From positions 16,489,019-16,553,018 of the forward strand of contig CM055823.1 of assembly GCA_029582265.1 (NCBI GenBank): a stretch of DNA of 64,000 bases, given 5' to 3'. Shown one piece after another: positions 49,579-58,550 of this stretch. How positions within the stretch are numbered: the first letter of the stretch is position 1; the number at the start of each line of letters is the position of its first letter. The notes under the pieces are model-generated. The model was not told where the DNA came from. It made no database searches and saw only the letters and a program-made list of their open reading frames with translations. This DNA comes from Zoroaster sp. YZ-2022. Its lineage: Eukaryota > Echinodermata > Asteroidea > Forcipulatida > Zoroasteridae. Position numbers and translations under genes: made by a program.

Positions 49579-49812
49579 TTATTCAGACGGCATAAGCGAG
49601 TTTGGTAATATACCTTGTTTAACTAACCACATTTGCGTCATTGAAGATAATCCGAGCGTTACGGTTAATTTTAATACATCTTTAATATCAAATTTATTTA
49701 AATTAGCTGGTTCTACGTTCAATGTTTTTTTACCTAACATGCTGTACAAAACGGTAAAAAGAGTTAAAACGCTACTATGATAAACTGAATCGGCAATTGC
49801 TTTTGTATTCAT
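49579..49812 (-). CDS. Small Polinton membrane protein (77 aa)
   Basis: Two hydrophobic stretches (YHSSVLTLFTVLYSML and LKLTVTLGLSSM) and the C-terminal motif WLVKQGILP, which I recall from small proteins of other Polintons (from memory, not checked). Function unknown; membrane location inferred. It lies immediately upstream of the integrase on the same strand. Its last 14 codons are also visible at 2-46. Confidence 0.7.
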   Translation of the reverse strand: MNTKAIADSVYHSSVLTLFTVLYSMLGKKTLNVEPANLNKFDIKDVLKLTVTLGLSSMTQMWLVKQGILPNSLMPSE

Positions 49813-49856
49813 CTTATTTTATAATCGTTAAATATAATTTTTTTTTTTAAATTAGG

Positions 49857-50318
49857 TTATTCCATTTCTAAAATGCCGCGTTCTTTTGCCGGCGTCTTAA
49901 ACTGCGTTATTGGCTTATCCAGCGAATCTTTAACCGATCCACTTTCTCTACCGATTTCTTTTTTAGCGTCTGCGTTCTTTCTAGTTGCTAAATATATAAA
50001 ACATCCAATAGCTAAACCAATACCTATATAATAGTAATAGTAGTTGTTTGTTTTACTCGTTGTTGTCGTTGTTGTTGTTGTTGTTTTAGTATCACTCGCC
50101 GGTGTTTTAATGCAACCAACTAGCGTTTTATTACCTTTAACGAGAGCAAGTTTTTTTTCTTTATTTATTTTAGCAAGTTTTTTACCCGCCGCGACTCTGT
50201 TTGGGTTTTTTTCTTTTTTAATCGGTGTTTTCGTTACTGTTAGTAACGGTTGGCTCAACGACTGCGTCGCTTGCGGTAGTGCGCTCGATGTATTCTCTTG
50301 GTTGTTGTTTGTTTCCAT
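49857..50318 (-). CDS. Basic single-pass membrane protein of the Polinton (153 aa)
   Basis: It has a basic N-terminal half with the motif NPNRVAAGKKLAKINKEKK, then a Thr-rich linker (nine consecutive Thr, a microsatellite), a run of Tyr, and a transmembrane segment (YIGIGLAIGCFIYLA). I believe the GKxLAxxN-type motif recurs in Polintons, but function is not known. A virion or membrane role is a guess. Its 5' part overlaps the upstream 218-residue gene by about 100 bp. Confidence 0.7.
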   Translation of the reverse strand: METNNNQENTSSALPQATQSLSQPLLTVTKTPIKKEKNPNRVAAGKKLAKINKEKKLALVKGNKTLVGCIKTPASDTKTTTTTTTTTSKTNNYYYYYIGIGLAIGCFIYLATRKNADAKKEIGRESGSVKDSLDKPITQFKTPAKERGILEME

Positions 50319-50874
50319 CGCTTTTATTATTAAGATAAGATTCTTCTTCTTTTCTTTTTAAATGATTCGCCGTAATTAAAGTTAAAGAGAGTGGTCCTAA
50401 CATCGCGCCGTACTTGTAGTATATTTCACACGCGACTGTAGAAAGCATACTCGAAATGAATGGATCTTTTTCTAAATCAGAAATTAATTTACCTTCATTA
50501 TCAATTTGAAATTTATAACCGTATAAATCAATACGATCTAAGCTTAATCCTAATATTTTAGCGTATAACGTTAAAATAGTTTTACCTAAAGACTGAGTTA
50601 TAATACTACCTAATTTAGTTTCGTATTGCGTATGTAGTACGTTACGCTCTTCGTTAGTCAAAGTTTCAATATCACTAACGCTATACTCTTTACCAAAATA
50701 TTTAATCGATTCTCCTCCTACTATAACCTTTTTTAGTTGTTCATCTTGTTGTTTTTGTTTTAACAAAAACGCGTCGCTCGTAACAACGTCCGCTTGTAAC
50801 GCGTTATTTGAACTAGTAGGTAAATTTTCATTCAAAAGTTTAGAAACTTCTTTCATTTCATCTACTTGTTCCAT
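50218..50874 (-). CDS. Polinton protein of unknown function (218 aa)
   Basis: Not recognised. Mostly helical by composition, with a central moderately hydrophobic part (ILTLYAKILGLSLDRIDLYG, then MLGPLSLTLITANHL) and a polar tail. ATG at 50874 lies 3 bp after the stop of the upstream small ORF. It overlaps the 153-residue gene in a different frame, so the two probably have compact expression. Possibly a structural helper protein. Confidence 0.65.
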   Translation of the reverse strand: MEQVDEMKEVSKLLNENLPTSSNNALQADVVTSDAFLLKQKQQDEQLKKVIVGGESIKYFGKEYSVSDIETLTNEERNVLHTQYETKLGSIITQSLGKTILTLYAKILGLSLDRIDLYGYKFQIDNEGKLISDLEKDPFISSMLSTVACEIYYKYGAMLGPLSLTLITANHLKRKEEESYLNNKSDGNKQQPREYIERTTASDAVVEPTVTNSNENTD

Positions 50875-50877
50875 TAA

Positions 50878-51172
50878 TTATAGCGCAAGATTATTCTTTT
50901 TTTTCTTTCTTTTTTTAAAAACAAATAGAGAAGCTAATATACGAGCGAAATTAACATTAACAACGAGTAAATTTAAATTAGTTATTAAATCTTTTAGCCG
51001 CTGTTTATCTAGACTCGCTAATAAATTTTGTGTTTGATCTTTTTTTTTAAAGATCAATTAGTTCTTTTCTTTTTTCTTCGGTATCTAAAAGTTGAATGAG
51101 ATCATTTATTACTTTATTCACTCGCTCAATATTTTTACTAGTAAATAAATGTTCTAACGTTATTGTAATCAT
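50878..51172 (-). pseudogene. Small Polinton ORF (about 98 aa), frameshifted
   Basis: ATG at 51172 opens MITITLEHLFTSKNIERVNK, and a second frame after the T/A run at 51040-51051 carries LLASLDKQRLKDLITNLN to a TAA at 50878. Both parts are helical, and Leu is frequent. The break lies in a homopolymer, so it may be a sequencing error. Spacing of 3 bp to the next ORF supports it being a real gene. Function unknown. Confidence 0.55.
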
Positions 51173-51221
51173 GATTTATTATATAGTTTTTATAATATTT
51201 AAAAAACAAAACAACTTGGGT

Positions 51222-51565
51222 AATTGCTAACGACCTAACAAGTAACCTAGTACGACCTATGAGCAATTGCTAACGACCTAACAAGTAACCTAGTACGACC
51301 TATGAGCAATTGCTAACGACCTAACAAGTAACCTAGTACGACCTATGAGTAATTGCTAACGACCTAACAAGTAACCTAGTACGACCTATGAGTAATTGCT
51401 AACGACCTAACAAGTAACCTAGTACGACCTATGAGCAATTGCTAACGACCTAACAAGTAACCTAGTACGACCTATGAGCAATTGCTAACGACCTAACAAG
51501 TAACCTAGTACGACCTATGAGTAATTGCTAACGACCTAACAAGTAACCTAGTACGACCTATGAGC
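51222..51565. repeat. 43-bp tandem repeat x 8 inside the Polinton
   Basis: Eight directly adjacent 43-bp units beginning AATTGCTAACGACCTAACAA, differing only at the last base (C or T). The junctions form GCAATTGC where the last base is C. The array ends exactly before the last codons of the ATPase gene (stop at 51572) and holds no long frame on either strand. It is the only tandem array within the element. Role unknown: regulation, transcription termination or packaging are possibilities. Confidence 0.95.
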
Positions 51566-51571
51566 AATTGC

Positions 51572-52192
51572 TTAATCACGTATTTCATAACTGGTAGGTT
51601 GATCCGTTTTTAAAATTAATTTGCGATGTTTAACTCGTTTTAATTCTTCATGAATTTTTATTCTTAACTCTCTCGTTGATATAACATCGTTTTCTCTAAG
51701 ACAATTCTCGTACGAGTCTCTATCTTTACAATAAAATAAACACACCCATTTGAGTTGTTCTCTAAAATCTTTCATTACGCTATTATATTTTTGCGAAAGA
51801 ACCCAACAACTGTGTTTAATATGTCTGCCGCTAAAAGCTAATTGAGTAATCATACATTTATTGTTTTTATCGTATTTTTTATAACGCAACTGTTTATTTG
51901 CGCTACAATCGTCTATGATAAACAACGTTTCATCTCCTTTAAACGTCTCGCTATAAATTTTTATCGCGTCGTTTAACGAAATATTTTCTAAATCATTAAA
52001 GTGCACTCGCTCGTCGTTATAAAACCAGCTTCTTTTTTTATAAGTATCATTATTGGCGATTGTTGGACATAAAATCACTATATACTCAAAATATTTAAAA
52101 TATTCTCGTTCTAATAAATTTAAAATGTATTCAGTTTTTCCACATCCAGTTTGACCACAAATTAATGCAACGTGCGGATATTTAAGTAACAT
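51572..52192 (-). CDS. Polinton genome-packaging ATPase (FtsK/HerA, A32-like)
   Basis: 206 residues, the expected size. It begins near a Walker A motif (GQTGCGKT, residues 13-20), Walker B (LFIIDD), and the later motif SQKYNSV. In Polintons and related viruses this ATPase is thought to drive DNA into the capsid. It lies directly upstream of the 43-bp array and downstream of the capsid gene, in the same orientation. ATG at 52192 in context TTAAATG. Stop is TAA. Confidence 0.92.
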   Translation of the reverse strand: MLLKYPHVALICGQTGCGKTEYILNLLEREYFKYFEYIVILCPTIANNDTYKKRSWFYNDERVHFNDLENISLNDAIKIYSETFKGDETLFIIDDCSANKQLRYKKYDKNNKCMITQLAFSGRHIKHSCWVLSQKYNSVMKDFREQLKWVCLFYCKDRDSYENCLRENDVISTRELRIKIHEELKRVKHRKLILKTDQPTSYEIRD

Positions 52193-52218
52193 TTAATATT
52201 AACAACTTTTAATAATAT

Positions 52219-53493
52219 TTAATAATCAACCGATTCGAAACGTCCGTTTCTTATGTTTAGTTGAGCGTCCATGATAATAAAAGTATACATGTTTAGTTCA
52301 CCCGCAGATTCAGCTTCTTTTTCAATTTGAATAGTAATTCCTTCTGATAAGTTTTGTACTCGTCTTCCGCTTCCGTGTAATTTATTATCGGTGGTAGTTC
52401 TTAAATCTAGGAATAGGCCATATCGATTTAGTAGATAACTCGATGGTTTGACGTTACTCAAATTTAGAGCTTGTACGACTTGTATAGCGTGTTGCTTGTT
52501 TGAATCGCCAAAATATTTTGAAATTTCTTCCCAATGTTGATACCTTTTCATTCCGTGCGCGTAGAGTTGATTGGGAACGCCTTCGATCGTGATCGAAACT
52601 TTGTCGATTTTTGGATTATAAAATTTATTGCTTTCTTTCGTGGTGGGTTCTCTGAATAAAAACAATATTCCTTTCACTACTTTTGCGGGGGGTATTTAAA
52701 TTTATATTCACATCGTGTCTTTTTGTTTAACGAGTCACGCTCTGTCTCAGTACGCGATCAAACAATATACTCAACCGAGAGGTATATTGATTTTTAATCG
52801 TTCGAGCGAGTTCCGGCATATGAACAACTTCAAACTCTAAAGAAATCCCGCTTATAATATATTTTGCATTATCGTCGGTGCTTTTAATCACATTTTCAAA
52901 TTTATTAAACACGAGTTCGTAAGTCAATCGATCTCCTAAACCCGACTGATAGTAAGGTTGATGATCGGTTAACAATTCAAAATCCAGCGGAATGTAATAC
53001 CTATTTTTATAAGTATCCGCGATGACTTTATCTTTTCCTCCGTCGCCACTTGTATTTTTATCGCCAGCGTCTATTCTCATTTTAGTTACGTTTTCAGTTT
53101 CGATTCCTTGATACACTAAATTTTCGCGCTGATCTTTGGTCAACCATTCGTCCTTGTAACAATTAAATATATCCGCGTCGTCTAAAGAAAATATTTCATT
53201 TCCTTCCATTTTAATAATCATATGTTTTACTATCGCTCTACCAATGTTTTGAACCAACGTTCTATTTTCATCATCCGAGCTAACGAGTTCTATATTAAAC
53301 GCTAATCGAGTTGTATTGGGAACGATGACGTCGTTCATTCCCAAGTTTGGAAAACGAACCGTCAACAATTGATTTTCGGTAATGGTACTTGGGTTGTTTG
53401 TAATGACAACTTTTTGGCGAATACCTTTTCGCCTCTAGGTTCTCGTAATCTTCTGTATGGATCCAACACATCTCCGTACGTATTACTAGTCAT
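52219..53493 (-). CDS. Polinton major capsid protein (double jelly roll), broken
   Basis: About 420 residues. The N-terminal part is recognisable as Polinton hexon-type capsid protein (VRFPNLGMNDVIVP, then LTYELVFNKFENV), and the C-terminal part has KGILFLF and ends NGRFESVDY, as expected of the family. The frame is interrupted three times: a homopolymer indel at 53411-53415, an in-frame TAA at 52727-52729, and a C/G run at 52687-52692. ATG at 53493 begins the N-terminal segment MTSNTYGDVLDPYRRL. Whether the breaks are biological or sequencing errors is unclear, at least for the two homopolymer ones. Confidence 0.85.
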
Positions 53494-53592
53494 ATTTGAT
53501 GTTAGTAAATATAATTTTTTTTTTTTTTTTAAATGTTAGCAAATATAAAATATAATTTTTTTTCTCTTCATATTTACAAACCATAAAAGAGA

Positions 53593-54024
53593 ATGGTGTC
53601 TATAGCTATGATGGTTGGAGGCGCATTAGTTAACGCGTTGGCGTTTACCGGATCAAATTTTTTGTTTAGTGGAGGTGGAAGAGAAGAACAAAAAAGACAC
53701 GATTTAGCGATAGAACAACTTTCGAAAGCTAGAGACGAATTTAGTAAAAAGCGTTTAAAATATCTAGATTATTTAAACGAAAAAATACAAAAAGAATCGA
53801 GCGCGGTAAGAACGTTTAACAATATCGACGATGCGATGGATGAATATTCGCGAGTAACGAATCAACGGATGTATTTACCTCCCGATTTGAACGACGGGCC
53901 TCAATTGGAAGATTTTTACGCTCCTAGCGAAGATCAAAAAACGCGCGAAATTTTATTTATAATATTAGGAATGAGTATAGTAGGTTACGCGAGTTATAAA
54001 TTGTTAAACAAAGATAAAAAGTAA
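53593..54024 (+). CDS. Conserved Polinton membrane-anchored protein (143 aa)
   Basis: N-terminal hydrophobic segment (MVSIAMMVGGALVNALAF), a charged helical middle (EEQKRHDLAIEQLSKARDEF), and a C-terminal hydrophobic stretch (ILFIILGMSIVGYASYKLL). I recognise this pattern from other Polintons, where it is common, but its function is unknown. It is divergently transcribed from the capsid gene and stands 6 bp before the next gene, suggesting coordinated expression. Confidence 0.8.
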   Translation: MVSIAMMVGGALVNALAFTGSNFLFSGGGREEQKRHDLAIEQLSKARDEFSKKRLKYLDYLNEKIQKESSAVRTFNNIDDAMDEYSRVTNQRMYLPPDLNDGPQLEDFYAPSEDQKTREILFIILGMSIVGYASYKLLNKDKK

Positions 54025-54030
54025 TTATAA

Positions 54031-55368
54031 ATGGCGGAAGGAGGTCGAGATTTAATGCTAACTGATCCAGCGTATAATAGACCAGAGGAAGATGAAGAAG
54101 AAGAAGAAGAAGAAGAAAGATTAGAACGTGAAGAAAAGTTAAATTATGATGAAGCTATAGCAAAAAGTAAACTGCCACCGTCAATAAACCCAGAAGATTT
54201 ATCTCAAGAAACCCGTCTACTTAGAGATCGCGTTGATGATTTTTATAAAAGTATAGGTCAACCAGGCATTAAAATAGAGTATGATAGGTTTGAAGAGAGA
54301 TTTAATGAAAAAGAAGGAAGAAATATACTATATTTTAAAAAAGGTAACAAATTAACGCGAATATCGGGAAAATCAGCCACGTTTTATAAAGCAACCGATT
54401 CGCTTTTAAAAGAATTAATAATACAAGGTAAAAAAGAAGTTATAATTAATGTTATAACAGAAAAAGCAATCAAAAATGTTATAGAAAAATCGAGCGAACC
54501 GGTAGTTGAGCTAACGGCCAGCGGTAAAAGAAGGTTGCCGGCTCTACCGCTGGTAGAAAAATCTAAAGAAATAGAAGAAGGTATTGAAATGGTGGTTATG
54601 ACTGCAGATGTTGAAGAAACACAAACAGATTTTGTACTTCCACGTCGAGAAATAGAGGGGCTCAATAGAGCTTTACAAACAACTCGAGGTCAACTTGAAT
54701 TAAATTTAGCTAAATTGAGTCAACTTGACGAAGAAATATCTAATCTTGAAAAAGAATACATAAGCGCTCGAGATCGAGACGATGAAGATGTAGATGAAAC
54801 GGTAAAACTACGTAAACTACTGCTAGAAAAAAAAGATGAAAGACGAATGAGATTAGAAGCAGCGAGTGCGAATGAGTTTAAACTTCGTAATCAAATCAAT
54901 AGAATTAGAGAAACGTTCCAAAAAATGCTAACGAGAGACGTTACGTTGGGAGAAAGAATTAAAACTTTATTTAGAGAACAAGGCGTAACGATAGTCAGTA
55001 TATTAGCGGCTTTTAGTATGACGATTGCTTTTATCGTTGAATCGATTAGTAATGCCGCAAGTTCTGTTTTACCACCTGCACCCAAGCCTATTCCACCCAC
55101 CCCACCAACCCCACCAACCCCAAAACCACCTAGCGGTGGTGGAGTAAAAGAGTGGATAGAAAAAACATTAACAAATTTAGCGAGTGTATTATCTAAATTA
55201 GGAGCAAAAGCTTTAGCCGCTTTACCGGCTATTATAGGCGCGGTTGTAAATTGGTTATTTAAAACAGCTTCAAACATCATTGCGTGGACGGCGGAACATT
55301 TATTAATAGCGCTAAGTGGAGTTGGTGTACTAGTTTTAGCCTATACGCAGAAAATGTTAAGACGGTAA
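54031..55368 (+). CDS. Conserved Polinton coiled-coil/membrane protein (445 aa)
   Basis: An acidic N-terminus with a Glu run, a long coiled-coil-like region (about residues 200-300), the motif LGERIKTLFREQGVTIVSIL leading into a hydrophobic segment, then a Pro-rich linker (PPTPPTPPTP), and a hydrophobic C-terminal region with several membrane-like stretches. I recognise the FREQGVTI segment from other Polintons. Function unknown; an internal virion or membrane protein is an inference. It ends in TAA and overlaps the next, convergent gene by 12 bp. Confidence 0.8.
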   Translation: MAEGGRDLMLTDPAYNRPEEDEEEEEEEERLEREEKLNYDEAIAKSKLPPSINPEDLSQETRLLRDRVDDFYKSIGQPGIKIEYDRFEERFNEKEGRNILYFKKGNKLTRISGKSATFYKATDSLLKELIIQGKKEVIINVITEKAIKNVIEKSSEPVVELTASGKRRLPALPLVEKSKEIEEGIEMVVMTADVEETQTDFVLPRREIEGLNRALQTTRGQLELNLAKLSQLDEEISNLEKEYISARDRDDEDVDETVKLRKLLLEKKDERRMRLEAASANEFKLRNQINRIRETFQKMLTRDVTLGERIKTLFREQGVTIVSILAAFSMTIAFIVESISNAASSVLPPAPKPIPPTPPTPPTPKPPSGGGVKEWIEKTLTNLASVLSKLGAKALAALPAIIGAVVNWLFKTASNIIAWTAEHLLIALSGVGVLVLAYTQKMLRR

Positions 55369-56693
55369 CAATTCGTAAATCATAATACCGAGTCCGGTAA
55401 AAATCGCAAAACCAACGATCAAAGAATTTTTTTCTTCTCGATGTCCATCTTCTTCTTTTATTGTAGCATCTTCTTCTTTTATTGTAGGCTCAGCAAAGCT
55501 GTCGTCTACGTGTTTAGCAGTTTGTGGTAGTTGCATTTGTTCTAAAGGTAAAATAGCAACAGCGGTTGGTTCTGAATTTGTATCTAAATTTGAACCTAGA
55601 GATAAATCGCTCGTCGCTATCAATATATTATTGTTGTACCCCGCGTACGTGCCTATTTGTAAATTCATATCGCTAGGCATCATGTATAAATTTTCTCCTA
55701 AACAAAAGTTTAATTGACTACGAGCATTTTGTAAAACATCTTGATATCGTTGAATACTCGATCTCAAATCGACCGGAGAATCGATCTCAGCATTTACAAT
55801 ATTTATAAATTCGAGTTGGGCGTCACCGCCCGCTAAAAAAAACCTTTTAACTCGCGCTTGAGCTCCCAATAACGCGTACACGTAAGTTCTTATAGAGTCG
55901 TTTATACGTTGCGTGCCAACATCAGTAAAACCTTTAGCCGACTTTAAAGATAATATAAACTTTGTCCACGCCATTTCAACGCGTGGTGATTGAGAAATGT
56001 ATTCGACTACGTACGAACCACCTATATCGTTAACGCTGTTTGGTTTCTGAAGACTGACTTTTTCTTTATCAAAATCCATCCTTTTATTGCGCGAATGGTA
56101 TAAATTTGAATTGTCATAGTTTTTACCCGGCACCTTGATGTAACCGTAAATGTTTAGATAATAAGCCGTTCCCAATCCGTTTGAGAAGTAGTCGACTCGT
56201 TGTTTCCAATCGTCTTTAATCGATAAATGAAACTCAGCGCATAGTTTATTGTAAGCGCTCACGTCTATATTGTTTGCGAACGCGTCAAAAAAATTCGAAG
56301 AAGATGTAGGACAGCTAAGTTCTTTGAGCAATCGTCTAATTTGATAATAGACGTGAAATCTAAAAAAACTACGAATCATCGGGTTGTTATGATATAAATG
56401 ATCATAACCCACGCCACATCTCGTCATAGCGCAATACGTTACAAAATGTATTTGATTTTGATAAAATTTCAGCGGGTTAGAATGCCAATCGTTTACGACA
56501 TCGTTGCTGACAACGTTAGGTAACTTATATTTTTGAAACACGTTAACGAACGTTACTTAAACGACTCTGTTTTGCTAACGTAAATTTTTAGACTCGTTAA
56601 ATCGCCGGCGCTAAAGTTTAATGGCGCGTTAAAATTTCCAGATTGCTTGTACGGATACGTAAAATTACTCTCGAATGCTAATGGAAACGTCAT
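55357..56693 (-). CDS. Conserved Polinton protein with C-terminal membrane segment (about 445 aa), frameshifted
   Basis: The main part includes FYQNQIHFVTYCAMTRCGVG and FRFHVYYQIRRLLKEL, which I recognise as recurring in Polintons, and ends with a TM segment (LIVGFAIFTGLGIMIYEL). The N-terminal part starts at ATG 56693 (MTFPLAFESNFTYP) in another frame, with a one-base break near 56555. A long frame without the break begins only at a GTG, so the ATG is preferred. Function unknown. Confidence 0.75.
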
Positions 56694-56719
56694 TTATTAT
56701 TATAAAATTTAATATTAAA

Positions 56720-57394
56720 ATGTTTCATACCGTTGAATTAGAAATTGAAAGAAATGGCGGAGAAATTCAATTAAACGACGTTATCGATAATCGTAGCGGT
56801 ACTCTCACGATATCATTACTTAGCGCAAACATTTGGGTAGGATATTATAACGTACGTAAAAAAGAACGAATAACCTATCGTACAGCGGGATTAGATAATG
56901 TTGTAAAATTTATCGAGCCGGGGCTTTACAACATTTATGAAATTATAGATATAATTTCAAAAAACGAGTCTTGGATAGCGTTTACGATCAATAAATCAAC
57001 GGGCGTTTACGCGTTAAAATTAAACGATGACGATAAATCAATTAAATTTTCATCGGGGTTAGCTAATTTACTCGGACTACACAGTGAATTTCTAACCGTA
57101 GGAGAATATAGTAAAAAAAATTACGTACAACTTTTTAAAATTTTATACATTCATTGCGATCAAATTTCTACAACCGATAATTATTTTAATGGACAGCCTA
57201 GCACCGTCTTAAACGTTTTTCCCTTGCAAGGTAAATCGTTTGGAGATAGTATGTTTATGGAATACAATAGTCCATTGTTTAAAAAATTAAAAATCGGTAC
57301 TTTTAACGCGTTGAGTTTTAAAATTAAAGATTCAAAAGCTAGAGATGTACATAATCACGGTTTCCCCGTTATTTTAAATCTAGAGATTGTATAA
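56720..57394 (+). CDS. Polinton penton-like minor capsid protein
   Basis: 224 residues from ATG 56720. A longer frame from 56675 would overlap the divergent gene start at 56693, so the later Met is chosen. The motifs LANLLGL, YIHCDQI, NGQPSTVL and FGDSMFMEY followed by LKKLKIG...LSFKIKD recall the Polinton minor capsid (single jelly-roll penton) family. Assignment is from memory of the family and is moderately sure. It would form the vertices of the capsid. It stands 2 bp before the next gene. Confidence 0.65.
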   Translation: MFHTVELEIERNGGEIQLNDVIDNRSGTLTISLLSANIWVGYYNVRKKERITYRTAGLDNVVKFIEPGLYNIYEIIDIISKNESWIAFTINKSTGVYALKLNDDDKSIKFSSGLANLLGLHSEFLTVGEYSKKNYVQLFKILYIHCDQISTTDNYFNGQPSTVLNVFPLQGKSFGDSMFMEYNSPLFKKLKIGTFNALSFKIKDSKARDVHNHGFPVILNLEIV

Positions 57395-57396
57395 AT

Positions 57397-57906
57397 ATGG
57401 CGAGTATTTACGGACCCGGTCGAACGAGCGATTTTGAAAAAAGTGACTATAGTGAAATTGTGAGCGGAGTGAGCGAAATTTACGAACATCATGGATATTT
57501 AAATAGAGATGAAATTTTACAAAAAACAATTCTCATCGAAAAATATAACGTTGTACTCGGATGGCACGATGTTTTTAAACAACCCTTTTTTATGTTTAAC
57601 ATTTCACCCACATACTGTAGTATTTTTACACAATTTATAAAAACCAATAGTTTTGCTACGCACTCAGTAACGCGTGATTATGCACCCAATGTTTATCACA
57701 TTCCTTCTCCACAACGAGATGATAAATTTCATTTTATCGACAATGAACCGCAACATTTAAAGTATGAAATGTGTTTTAAAATGAGAGGTATTCAAAAAGT
57801 TTTTGTAGAAGCCACCTTTTTTGGTGCGTTAAATTCTAAAATCTGTTTTAATATAAAAATTAAAAGTTTACCGCTAAATTTTTTATTTTTTCTATACTTA
57901 ATATAA
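57397..57906 (+). CDS. Polinton accessory ORF A (169 aa)
   Basis: Not recognised. It begins MASIYGPG, as does the next gene. The C-terminal part (FFGALNSKICFNIKIKSLP) matches the end of the neighbour (CFGDLESGICYDIIIKFFP), so the two are paralogues. The start lies in the context TATAAATATGG, 2 bp after the upstream stop. Confidence 0.7.
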   Translation: MASIYGPGRTSDFEKSDYSEIVSGVSEIYEHHGYLNRDEILQKTILIEKYNVVLGWHDVFKQPFFMFNISPTYCSIFTQFIKTNSFATHSVTRDYAPNVYHIPSPQRDDKFHFIDNEPQHLKYEMCFKMRGIQKVFVEATFFGALNSKICFNIKIKSLPLNFLFFLYLI

Positions 57907-57908
57907 AT

Positions 57909-58499
57909 ATGGCGAGTATTTACGGACCCGGTCAAAGTAAAAGCCAGCTAGCTTTGTATAGTAGCGGTGAAAAAGAATCAAAATTAAACTTCATTGAACA
58001 TACTACAGGACATATTGAACCGAGTCAACGTTTAGTTACTTACAGATTGTTTAGTTCTTCGCGAGAAGAAATAAACTTGGAAATATATTGGAGTAGTAAT
58101 TTAAATCAGCTACTTTTTTATGTTAGTAATTTATCATTTTATTCATTATGTGTTAACGTAATTAAAGGTGAAAATATTACTTATTCTACCGTAAAAACAG
58201 TAAAACGTGATGTATTGATGACTCATATTCCTTTTCCCTTTATACATAGTGATGAAGTTAGTTTTATATCCGAAAAACTTGTTCCTTGTCCAAGTGATAG
58301 ACCAATGAGTTGCCCTTATCATATGAAAAAAGTTAGTTTTTCAAATGGACCGCAACTTGTAGAATATATATTATGCTACATTTCAGCATCATCTAGTAAA
58401 GTCTTTACACAAATAAAGTGTTTTGGTGATTTAGAATCGGGAATATGTTACGATATAATAATTAAATTTTTTCCAATTAGTGGTTTTCCCGTAGGTTAA
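57909..58499 (+). CDS. Polinton accessory ORF B (196 aa), paralogue of ORF A
   Basis: Begins MASIYGPG with an almost identical 5' context (ATATAAATATGGCGAG) to ORF A. Weak similarity extends through the middle and is clear near the C-terminus. Predicted beta-rich by composition. It may have a jelly-roll or fibre-like role, but this is a guess. Confidence 0.7.
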   Translation: MASIYGPGQSKSQLALYSSGEKESKLNFIEHTTGHIEPSQRLVTYRLFSSSREEINLEIYWSSNLNQLLFYVSNLSFYSLCVNVIKGENITYSTVKTVKRDVLMTHIPFPFIHSDEVSFISEKLVPCPSDRPMSCPYHMKKVSFSNGPQLVEYILCYISASSSKVFTQIKCFGDLESGICYDIIIKFFPISGFPVG

Positions 58500-58550
58500 A
58501 AAACTTTTCCATTAAATTTAAAAATAATAATCTTGGTATTAATAAAAACA

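Larger units (their letters stand above)
26418..49625 (-). repeat. Right arm of the giant inverted duplication
   Basis: This is the reverse complement of about 1-23510. Near the N run (26418 to about 33400) it is full of small substitutions and expanded homopolymers. By 38-49 kb it matches the left arm almost base for base, apart from single-base homopolymer indels and true differences such as an extra SINE. Beyond 49625 the sequence continues into the rest of the Polinton, which has no counterpart in the window. Confidence 0.95.

Noticed and set aside
51222..51565. CRISPR array
   Set aside because: Units are directly adjacent without unique spacers, and the DNA is eukaryotic.
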